Virus record (IMG/VR): IMGVR_UViG_3300039106_001163
Coordinates: 1-43,831 of that record
Direction: 5' to 3' (one strand)
Source of the DNA: a virus
Length of the DNA: 43,831 nt
Shown one piece after another: positions 29,113-35,691 of this stretch. Within the stretch, counting starts at the first letter, position 1; each line of letters opens with the position of its first letter. The position numbers and the translations under genes are program-made. The notes beneath the pieces were generated by a model. It was given only the letters and a program-made list of their open reading frames with translations. It searched no databases and was not told the origin of the DNA.

Positions 29113-29645
29113 AAATAGCTATTTCTCAAACACAAACTAGTATCAATGGTATCATTTATGATTGTTTAGATCCACAGTGGTATACTTTCTTATATGATCA
29201 TGATTTAATTCCTATTCCTAATATTATAGATGTAAATTTTAATGCAGACATGTTAATATTAACCGGAGGCAAAGATACCCCAGCTAGGTTAGCAACAGAA
29301 ACAACTCTCTTTAATATAGCATTGGCAAAAAATATACCTATACTTGGTATATGTAGGGGTGCATTTATTTTAAATGGTTATTATAATGGTATGAATAGAG
29401 TAATCGACGGGCATAGTAAAACAGAACATGCCATAGAAATGGAAGAACAGACATTTATCGTCAATAGTTTTCATAATTCTGGCATTTATCTTATTGGCGA
29501 TGATATTGAAATTATTGCTACCGCCGATGATTGTATTGAGGCATATAAACATAGATATTTGCCAATTTGGGGTCTTTCGTGGCACCCGGAACGTATGGAA
29601 GAACCTGTGTTACCAAAGGAGTTAGAGGAGTTATTGTTTGGCTAA
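29109..29645 (+). CDS. Class I glutamine amidotransferase-like (C26) protein, 178 aa
   Basis: L-G-I-C-R-G-A-F (79-86) has the nucleophile C82, and L-S-W-H-P-E-R-M (156-163) has H159 and E161, a complete catalytic triad. L-T-G-G-K-D-T-P (51-58) is the oxyanion-side motif of PuuD-type gamma-glutamyl hydrolases. It would release ammonia from glutamine for a partner enzyme or hydrolyse a gamma-glutamyl amide. No synthetase partner is apparent beside it. It is coupled upstream (4 bp) and downstream (8 bp). Confidence 0.8.
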   Translation: MKIAISQTQTSINGIIYDCLDPQWYTFLYDHDLIPIPNIIDVNFNADMLILTGGKDTPARLATETTLFNIALAKNIPILGICRGAFILNGYYNGMNRVIDGHSKTEHAIEMEEQTFIVNSFHNSGIYLIGDDIEIIATADDCIEAYKHRYLPIWGLSWHPERMEEPVLPKELEELLFG

Positions 29646-30273
29646 AATGTTGATTTTAACTGGTCCGCAAGGCGCAGGTAATCATCTATGGAGTAAAATA
29701 TTCAGTTTACATCCTGAGGTATATGGATGGAAAAGTCTATTAGACAATTATTGGGAAGCACATAGATTTGCAGAACCTTTTTGTGAACACTGGCGTGACC
29801 ACAAACGATTAGAATCATTTAACTGGAATCAAAACGAATATTTCTTTACCAGTATTAGTTTACCGTTGGGTATTATAGGCAGTGATATAAATCCTGTATG
29901 GCTACCCGATGTAAGTGGATTTGCTGCTACTGTGCTAGGTCAAGGGGTAGAAGTACAAATTGTTGTCTGTGGGCGTGACCAAACTATATTATCTAATCAG
30001 CAAACAAGAATCAGAACACAAAGTACATTGCCTATGTTTATGGAACAATTACCTAAACTATGGAATCCTACGTTTTTAAGTTATGAATTATTGTATCTAT
30101 ATAAACAAGATTACTTAAAAAGTTTAAATCTCAATATACCAATAGCGTGGGATAATCCTACAATTAACCAAATACTAGATGATGATGCTAATGTCAAATA
30201 TATACACGATATTAATTATAATGAATTAGACAATGGCAATAAATTTGGCAAAACATTTAAAACAAAACCATGA
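29638..30273 (+). CDS. Sulfotransferase-like P-loop protein, 211 aa (paralogue A)
   Basis: L-I-L-T-G-P-Q-G-A-G-N-H-L-W-S-K (5-20) is a P-loop in which the usual Lys-Ser is replaced by N-H, as in sulfotransferase-like rather than kinase loops. It shares this loop, the H-P-x-V-x-G-W-K-x-L-L-x-x-Y-W segment and E-P-F with the gene at 31097. TTG at 29638 has GAGGAG seven bases upstream and is preferred to the ATG at 29647. PAPS use is not proven. Confidence 0.65.
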   Translation: MAKMLILTGPQGAGNHLWSKIFSLHPEVYGWKSLLDNYWEAHRFAEPFCEHWRDHKRLESFNWNQNEYFFTSISLPLGIIGSDINPVWLPDVSGFAATVLGQGVEVQIVVCGRDQTILSNQQTRIRTQSTLPMFMEQLPKLWNPTFLSYELLYLYKQDYLKSLNLNIPIAWDNPTINQILDDDANVKYIHDINYNELDNGNKFGKTFKTKP

Positions 30274-31100
30274 ATAATTCTATAAATTTCAATACAGCTA
30301 ATTTAATTATTGTTTGCTATCCAGATGATGCCGGCGGCAAATTTTTAATAAATTGCTTAGGACTAAGCGACGATGCTGTATTTTTATCAAATACCATGGC
30401 TGCTAAACAACTTAATCTAACTTTTTCTCAATCCGACAAGATAGGATATTTAAATACTGCGATAGGAAAAATAACTAATACATGGAATGATTTAGGATTA
30501 GGCGAAAAGGAATTCTTTGGTGTAGGTAATACTGAATATTATCTACGGCCTCAATTAGTAAAACAAGCACCATTTGATCCTGTTATATCTAAGTTATCAC
30601 ATAGTGATAAGAAGTTTTTTACCGTTGCGCACGGCGAATGGGAATTAGGGCCGATATTAAATGTTTGGCCAAATGCCAAGGTTATAATATTTAAAAATTG
30701 TAAACAATTTATGAACTATAGAACAAAAAGTAACCTTCAACGATTATGGGACGCACTTAAAGGTGCCGATTGGCCAGATGTTGCTCCGCTTAGTGCATCT
30801 GAATTTGCTACGCTTCCACAATTCATTAAATCTGAATTAGCGTTAGCCGGCGATATAGGTACTATTATACACAAAATGGCATATGATGAATTGGTATTAA
30901 ATGATTATTACAATGCTATGGAGAAATACGTAGATCACGCGATATATTGGGATACTAATCATTATTTCTCAGAAGATGAAACAATAGGTGAAATAAAAAA
31001 ATTATATGAGCTATATAATTTAAATAATTTTAATGTTGAATTAATAAAACAATATTATCGTTTGTGGATTAGTAAATTAGTTGAGCTTACACAAAAATGA
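30270..31100 (+). CDS. Phage protein with G-G-K-F loop, 276 aa
   Basis: I-I-V-C-Y-P-D-D-A-G-G-K-F-L-I-N-C-L (13-30) looks like a nucleotide-binding or sulfotransferase-like loop after a first beta strand. The later parts are helical (W-P-N-A-K-V-I-I-F, residues about 131-139, may be the second strand). It has the same coupled place in the chain as its neighbours, with 4-bp overlaps on both sides, and shares no close identity with the paralogues A and B. Family not certain; I treat it as sulfotransferase-related by context. Confidence 0.6.
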   Translation: MNNSINFNTANLIIVCYPDDAGGKFLINCLGLSDDAVFLSNTMAAKQLNLTFSQSDKIGYLNTAIGKITNTWNDLGLGEKEFFGVGNTEYYLRPQLVKQAPFDPVISKLSHSDKKFFTVAHGEWELGPILNVWPNAKVIIFKNCKQFMNYRTKSNLQRLWDALKGADWPDVAPLSASEFATLPQFIKSELALAGDIGTIIHKMAYDELVLNDYYNAMEKYVDHAIYWDTNHYFSEDETIGEIKKLYELYNLNNFNVELIKQYYRLWISKLVELTQK

Positions 31101-31747
31101 AAAAACTATTAATTATTACAGGGCCGCAAGGTTCGGGCAATCATTTATTCAGTAGGGTGTTAAGCACACATCCACACGTAGGTGGATGGAAAGACCTATT
31201 AAAACAATATTGGATACCTAGCGACGAAGAACCTTTTGCTAAGTTTTGGATTAAGCCCGACGAACTAACATCGGCGCAGTTCGAAGGATACGATTATTGG
31301 CTTGCTAATGTAAGCTGTCCATTCTTTTATGATGGAGTCCGACATGTACCTAAAATACTCGAAGTAGCTAAACAAGCACGTGGACTTGGGATAGATGTTA
31401 AGATTGCCATAATCACTCGTGACAAAAATATTAATGCAGAACAACAATTACGAGTACGAAAAGAAATTACCACTCCGATTGCGCAGGATTATTACTATAA
31501 TCATCTCTTATCCAGTGATTTTCCTGTACATTTTCTATCAAATGAGGCCTTATTTTTATATCACGAGCAATACCTTAAATGGATTAGCAAACTCTTAAGT
31601 TTTCCAGTGGATTACACCAATCCTGAGATATTTAAATTCTTAACAGAAGATCCAAATGCAAAATATGTTAAATATGTTGACAAATACTGGTTAGATGAAC
31701 AGGTATGGCATGGTGTACAATCGAAGCAAGCTCGCGGAATTGAATAA
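31097..31747 (+). CDS. Sulfotransferase-like P-loop protein, 216 aa (paralogue B)
   Basis: L-I-I-T-G-P-Q-G-S-G-N-H-L-F-S-R (5-20) lines up exactly with paralogue A at 29638, followed by H-P-H-V-G-G-W-K-D-L-L-K-Q-Y-W and E-E-P-F-A-K-F-W. Later segments (Y-Y-Y-N-H-L-L, L-F-L-Y-H-E-Q-Y-L-K) also match A in order, so the two arose by duplication and were separated by the gene at 30270. It ends the coupled chain. Substrate unknown. Confidence 0.65.
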   Translation: MKKLLIITGPQGSGNHLFSRVLSTHPHVGGWKDLLKQYWIPSDEEPFAKFWIKPDELTSAQFEGYDYWLANVSCPFFYDGVRHVPKILEVAKQARGLGIDVKIAIITRDKNINAEQQLRVRKEITTPIAQDYYYNHLLSSDFPVHFLSNEALFLYHEQYLKWISKLLSFPVDYTNPEIFKFLTEDPNAKYVKYVDKYWLDEQVWHGVQSKQARGIE

Positions 31748-31750
31748 ATA
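31743..31750 (+). promoter_or_regulatory. Late-like box AATAAATA
   Basis: Seven of eight matches to TATAAATA, overlapping the stop of paralogue B and ending 19 bases before the ATG at 31770, where no good Shine-Dalgarno is seen. Confidence 0.35.
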
Positions 31751-31769
31751 ACATAAAGAACCTAAAACT

Positions 31770-32333
31770 ATGACCCACGCAATTAAAGATGTTATACAGA
31801 ATACAAAAAATATATTCATGACTGACAGCAGTTTGAATACGTTATTGGACTTTGAGCGAGTATTAGACGAACTTGACCTTTATGTGTTTGCACACTGGAA
31901 AGAGGGTGAGTTAGTACAAGGTCCGGCATACGAAAAGTATTTTGTAACTTGTACATTTATGTGGCCGTTTAAACGTATGCCGGACCCACGTGGCGGCGAA
32001 CGTTTACTAAGTTACGACTGTGAAGTTTATTATAGCAAAGATATGTTATCATATCCAGTTAAAGTTAAGGAGCCAGATGACTTTGAACCGGGTGGCAAAA
32101 TGCCTAAGATGAAAAAAGTTCCGGTTTGGCTTGTTAAAATTGTTATGCCTAAAAAGCTAATGCAAGAAATACAACAAGGTAGTTTAGAATTAGAAAGTGA
32201 AACATTAGACCTCGAAGATGTAAACCAAGCATACGAAGAAGGTGATGACGCAGCGGAAAATATAGAAGGTGAAGAAGGACAAGGTAACGAAGCATTAGGC
32301 ACTGAGCAAGGTATAGATCAAAATGTACAATAA
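31770..32333 (+). CDS. Conserved phage protein, 187 aa
   Basis: L-D-E-L-D-L-Y-V-F-A-H-W-K-E-G-E-L (about 32-48), K-Y-F-V-T-C-T-F-M-W-P (56-66) and M-P-D-P-R-G-G-E-R-L-L (70-80) are followed by P-V-W-L-V-K-I-V-M-P-K-K-L-M. The final 45 residues are acidic and low-complexity (EEGDDAAENIEGEEG). This is a conserved hypothetical protein I associate with large environmental T4-like phages. Its place before the lysis genes suggests a virion or assembly role, unproven. Overlaps the next gene by 11 bp. Confidence 0.7.
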   Translation: MTHAIKDVIQNTKNIFMTDSSLNTLLDFERVLDELDLYVFAHWKEGELVQGPAYEKYFVTCTFMWPFKRMPDPRGGERLLSYDCEVYYSKDMLSYPVKVKEPDDFEPGGKMPKMKKVPVWLVKIVMPKKLMQEIQQGSLELESETLDLEDVNQAYEEGDDAAENIEGEEGQGNEALGTEQGIDQNVQ

Positions 32334-32895
32334 ACAACTTAATGAGAACTTAGAAGGTGGTGACTTAAAGCGTCTTATTCACGATGAACTACATATTGAT
32401 GAATATAAAAGTAAAATGGGCGATGATGCAGATGTTTGCGTTATTAGTTTTAAAGTAGCAGGTAAAGAACCATCGATTGACTTAGTTAGTTTTATCGAAA
32501 AGGGTTACGATTGGGTACTTGATGCCGATGTTAGCTCGGGCGAGAAAGACGGTGGCGATTACCTAGTGTTTATCGAAATTGATCGCACACCAAAAATGCC
32601 CGAACAAATTTATCAATTAATATCAGATCTTGTAAACTTAACAGAGCAAGATATAAATGATTGGCGAGTACAATATTTTAAATCAAATAAAGAACACCAA
32701 TTGACTGTTGAGGCACTAAGTCAAATTATGCCATTAACTCCAGATAAGTATCGTGCTAAGTATGAAAAAGACGTAGATGTAGAGCCAGATAGAGAACTTG
32801 ATGCATTAAAAACAGCGGCAGGTGTCGATGTAACTACAACAGCCCCGGTTAATGATTTTACAGAAAGTTTAAGACGGGCAGCAGGAATAAAATAG
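32323..32895 (+). CDS. Conserved phage protein, 190 aa
   Basis: K-R-L-I-H-D-E-L-H-I-D-E-Y-K-S-K-M-G-D-D-A-D (16-37), then V-I-S-F-K-V-A-G-K and G-Y-D-W-V-L-D-A-D-V-S (61-71) and F-I-E-I-D-R-T (83-89). The layout matches a hypothetical protein paired with the previous gene in other phages. The C-terminus is charged and probably disordered. Coupled by an 11-bp overlap. It may be structural; unknown. Confidence 0.7.
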   Translation: MYNKQLNENLEGGDLKRLIHDELHIDEYKSKMGDDADVCVISFKVAGKEPSIDLVSFIEKGYDWVLDADVSSGEKDGGDYLVFIEIDRTPKMPEQIYQLISDLVNLTEQDINDWRVQYFKSNKEHQLTVEALSQIMPLTPDKYRAKYEKDVDVEPDRELDALKTAAGVDVTTTAPVNDFTESLRRAAGIK

Positions 32896-32907
32896 GATTT
32901 TTCAATT

Positions 32908-33744
32908 ATGCAAATTACAGCAGATTTAATCAAAGCAATATATCCACAATATAACCACCCAGATGATTTAGCAGTGGTACTAACTAAGCAATTTGAAAAG
33001 TATGAGATTAATACTATTAATCGTGCCGCTGGTTTCCTAGCACAATGTGGCCACGAATCAAATGGCTTCACGGTACTTAAAGAAAACTTAAACTATTCAG
33101 CAGAAGGACTTAACAAAATATTTCATAAGTACTTTCCAACTGTAGAATCGGCGATACCGTATGCACGTAATCCACAAAAGATTGCAAACAAAGTATACGG
33201 TAGCCGCATGGGTAATGGTGACGAAGCAAGTGGCGATGGCTTTAAGTTTTGCGGACGTGGTGCTATTCAACTTACAGGGCATGATAATTACAGCAAGTTT
33301 GCCGCAAGTGTTGGTAAGACTATAGACGAAGCAGTAGCAGACCTAGAAACATTAGATGGTGCTATCGAATCAGCTTGTTGGTTTTGGAAAACAAATGGAT
33401 TAAATGCTATATGTGATAACGATGATATAGTTACTATGACTAAACGTATCAATGGTGGCACTATCGGTTTAGATGATAGAACTGCACACTATAGTAAAGC
33501 TAAACAATTATTAAGTGGCAATGCTATCCCAGGAAGCGTACCAACAACCACAGGATATGTAACGATACGTGTCGGTAGCAACAATGCTACAGTTAAAGCA
33601 GTGCAAACAGCATTAGGATTAACAGCCGATGGTGTGTTTGGACCAGGTACAGAAAAAGCAGTTAAGGCATGGCAAATAGCACACAGCTTAACAGCAGATG
33701 GTATAGTAGGCCCAAACACCATCAAACAGATGCTAGGAGAATAA
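32908..33744 (+). CDS. GH19-type endolysin with peptidoglycan-binding domain, 278 aa
   Basis: Cleaves peptidoglycan at the end of infection. The chitinase-19/lysozyme-like domain spans about 1-200: L-A-Q-C-G-H-E-S-N-G-F has the likely catalytic E50, and C-G-R-G-A-I-Q-L-T-G-H-D-N-Y (114-127) is the family core. A PG_binding_1 repeat lies at about 216-278 (V-R-V-G-S-N-N-A-T-V-K-A-V-Q, ending in G-I-V-G-P-N-T). No signal peptide, so it depends on the holin. First gene of the lysis cassette. Confidence 0.85.
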   Translation: MQITADLIKAIYPQYNHPDDLAVVLTKQFEKYEINTINRAAGFLAQCGHESNGFTVLKENLNYSAEGLNKIFHKYFPTVESAIPYARNPQKIANKVYGSRMGNGDEASGDGFKFCGRGAIQLTGHDNYSKFAASVGKTIDEAVADLETLDGAIESACWFWKTNGLNAICDNDDIVTMTKRINGGTIGLDDRTAHYSKAKQLLSGNAIPGSVPTTTGYVTIRVGSNNATVKAVQTALGLTADGVFGPGTEKAVKAWQIAHSLTADGIVGPNTIKQMLGE

Positions 33745-33745
33745 T

Positions 33746-34189
33746 ATGTTCATTTTAAATTGGCTTCCTGATTTCGTATTTCATTTAATACTAATAACTG
33801 GTATTTTAGCGGTTATTGCGAGTTTAGTATTAAAAATGGTTCCGTTTGTTGATCAATATCGTGTGCCGTTGCAAATAATTGGAATTATTTTAACATGCGT
33901 TGGAATATGGTACGAAGGAGGCATTGCTAAAGACAATGAATATCGTAAAGCGATACTAGAAATGAAGCTACAGGTTGCAGAATCTGATAAGAAAGCGGCC
34001 GAAGCTACAGGTCGGGTTGAAATTGTTATTCGTGATAAAGTTAAAGTTGTTCACGATACTAAAGTTGTAATACAAGAAAAAATTATCAATATGGCCGATT
34101 ATATAGATGCAAAATGCAAAATCACACCAGAAGCAGCAGGAATACATAACCAGTCTGCCAAACGACCAGTGGTAGGAGTAGATAAATGA
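33746..34189 (+). CDS. Inner-membrane spanin (i-spanin) candidate, 147 aa
   Basis: Two hydrophobic segments at about 10-31 and 41-56, then a charged alpha-helical region (61-120; E-M-K-L-Q-V-A-E-S-D-K-K-A-A-E-A) of coiled-coil type and a Pro/Lys tail. That is the plan of an Rz-type inner spanin with an extra membrane segment. It follows the endolysin by 1 bp and overlaps the lipoprotein gene by 4 bp, the usual Rz/Rz1 order. Confidence 0.7.
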   Translation: MFILNWLPDFVFHLILITGILAVIASLVLKMVPFVDQYRVPLQIIGIILTCVGIWYEGGIAKDNEYRKAILEMKLQVAESDKKAAEATGRVEIVIRDKVKVVHDTKVVIQEKIINMADYIDAKCKITPEAAGIHNQSAKRPVVGVDK

Positions 34190-34458
34190 AAAGATTATTG
34201 ATTATTATATTGTTATTCAGTTTATCGAGCTGTGCATGGATGACTGTATCAGTTAAGCGTACCTTTCCAGAAATGCCAGTAAGTTTAACTACAACCTGCC
34301 CGGACTTAAAAGAAGTTAAAGAAAACACAGAAAAGTTAAGCGAACTTCTATTTGTAGTAAACGACAATTATAGCCTATATCATGAATGTCAAATTAAATC
34401 AGAATCATGGGTTAAATGGTATGATGAACAGAAGAAAATATTTGAGGATATAAAGTAA
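34186..34458 (+). CDS. Outer-membrane spanin lipoprotein (o-spanin), 90 aa
   Basis: MKRLLIIILLFSLSSC is a lipoprotein signal peptide with the lipobox L-S-S-C and C16 as the lipidated residue, followed by A-W. The mature part carries F-P-E-M-P-V-S-L, then E-K-L-S-E-L-L-F-V-V and Y-H-E-C, an Rz1-like outer-membrane spanin. It would fuse inner and outer membranes with the i-spanin during lysis. A Gram-negative host follows from this. Confidence 0.75.
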   Translation: MKRLLIIILLFSLSSCAWMTVSVKRTFPEMPVSLTTTCPDLKEVKENTEKLSELLFVVNDNYSLYHECQIKSESWVKWYDEQKKIFEDIK

Positions 34459-34461
34459 ATA
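34454..34461 (+). promoter_or_regulatory. Late-like box AGTAAATA
   Basis: Overlaps the o-spanin stop and ends 23 bases before the holin ATG at 34485. Six of eight matches to TATAAATA, identical to the boxes at 20204 and 34788. TAGGAG follows before the ATG. Confidence 0.3.
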
Positions 34462-34484
34462 ATAACAATAACTAGGAGCAAGCA

Positions 34485-34769
34485 ATGGCAACAGCAGATG
34501 AAAAGAAAACAGAACATTGGATGACGTCAACTTGGCGACCAATGATGGCAATGACATATATGGCTATTAATATTTTTGATTTTATTGCAGGACCAATATT
34601 ATTCAATTTTTTACAATATCAACACCCAGGCCAGGCAATTATTATGTGGACTCCATTGACCCTTCAAGGTGGTGGTTTAGTACACCTTGCATTTGGTGCT
34701 ATCCTAGGTGTTGCGGCATGGACACGTGGCCAAGAAAAAATTGAAACGATTAAAAATCCAGAATCATAA
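34485..34769 (+). CDS. Holin-like 3TM protein, 94 aa
   Basis: W-R-P-M-M-A-M-T-Y-M-A-I-N-I-F-D-F-I (17-34) and W-T-P-L-T-L-Q-G-G-G-L-V-H-L-A-F-G-A-I (55-73), ending W-T-R-G-Q-E-K, match the GTA-type 3TM holin family. It has two or three hydrophobic segments, with charged ends and no signal peptide. It probably makes the inner-membrane holes that release the endolysin. It follows the spanins with TAGGAG upstream, completing an endolysin, i-spanin, o-spanin, holin order. Confidence 0.75.
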   Translation: MATADEKKTEHWMTSTWRPMMAMTYMAINIFDFIAGPILFNFLQYQHPGQAIIMWTPLTLQGGGLVHLAFGAILGVAAWTRGQEKIETIKNPES

Positions 34770-34794
34770 TATCTACAATAATTAAATAGTAAAT

Positions 34795-34824
34795 AAAAAG
34801 GAGAGCTTGACAAATCTCCTTTTT
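34795..34824 (+). terminator. Terminator overlapping the dnaJ promoter
   Basis: AAAAAGGAGA (34795-34804) pairs with TCTCCTTTTT (34815-34824) around a 10-base loop, followed by one further T and C. It ends the lysis operon. The loop contains the TTGACA of the next promoter. Confidence 0.75.
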
Positions 34825-34835
34825 TCACATATAAT
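34807..34835 (+). promoter_or_regulatory. Consensus sigma70 promoter of dnaJ/clpA
   Basis: TTGACA (34807-34812), 17 bp, TATAAT (34830-34835), perfect hexamers. The expected start at about 34841-34843 coincides with the ATG at 34843, so the message may be leaderless. A late-like AGTAAATA lies just upstream at 34788. Confidence 0.8.
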
Positions 34836-34842
34836 AACTACT

Positions 34843-35676
34843 ATGACAGATGCATATTCAACATTAGGCGTACAACGTGACGCCACAGACGAAGAAATTA
34901 AACGAGCGTATCGTAAACTTGCGGCTAAACATCACCCAGACAAAGAGGGCGGTAATACAGCTAAGTTTCAAGAGATACAGGGTGCGTACGAAACACTAAC
35001 CGACCCACAGAAACGACAAGAACACGATAATCCAAATCCATTCCATAGGCATGGTGCTCAATCAGCCGCAGATCATTTTGAATTCCATTTTGGCGGTGGG
35101 GGAGCACAAGATATATTCAGTCAATTCTTTAGGCAAGGCGGCAATCCATTCCAGCAACAGCAAACTAGACGTAATAAAGATTTACGTATTAATATAACTG
35201 TTACATTAGCAAGTACATTAAGTGAACAGCAAAAAACAGTAATTGTTCAAACTACTAAGAACGACAAATTCAATGTCGATGTTAAAATACCGCGCGGTGT
35301 AAGCAATGGAACAACAATAAAATATACACAACTAGGCGATAATTTCTTCGAGTCATTGACAAGAGGGGACTTGTATGTTATAATTAATGTTATAGCGGAT
35401 AGTAGATTTGAGATACACGGAGTTAGTTTAGTTACTAATTTAGAAATTTCATCAATTGAAGCAATGACTGGTACCGAAAAAGAAATAGTAGGACTCGATG
35501 ACACTACATTTTTAATTAAAATTCCAGTAGGTTGCCAATTTGGTACTAAGTTTGGGTTACAAGGTAAGGGCTTATATCAGATGAATACAGAATATAGAGG
35601 TGATTTAATTGTTAATACAATAATTAAAACACCAACATTAACAGAAGCACAGATACAAATACTTAAAACAATTTAA
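34843..35676 (+). CDS. DnaJ/CbpA-like J-domain protein, 277 aa
   Basis: J domain at 4-62 with the H-P-D at 31-33, followed by a Gly/Phe-rich region (H-F-G-G-G-G-A near 82-88). No CxxCxGxG zinc finger, so it is a type II (CbpA-like) protein with the two C-terminal beta domains at about 110-277. It would stimulate host DnaK ATPase and may bring phage clients. Start at 34843 is chosen because J domains begin here and the -10 ends 8 bp upstream; no Shine-Dalgarno is seen. ClpA follows 15 bp on. Confidence 0.85.
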   Translation: MTDAYSTLGVQRDATDEEIKRAYRKLAAKHHPDKEGGNTAKFQEIQGAYETLTDPQKRQEHDNPNPFHRHGAQSAADHFEFHFGGGGAQDIFSQFFRQGGNPFQQQQTRRNKDLRINITVTLASTLSEQQKTVIVQTTKNDKFNVDVKIPRGVSNGTTIKYTQLGDNFFESLTRGDLYVIINVIADSRFEIHGVSLVTNLEISSIEAMTGTEKEIVGLDDTTFLIKIPVGCQFGTKFGLQGKGLYQMNTEYRGDLIVNTIIKTPTLTEAQIQILKTI

Positions 35677-35691
35677 TAAAGGGCTACACAC

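Noticed and set aside
29638-31747. The GPQGxGNH loops as ordinary kinase Walker A motifs
   Set aside because: The Lys-Ser/Thr of Walker A is absent (N-H in its place) and no Walker B acid is seen, so kinase activity is not supported.
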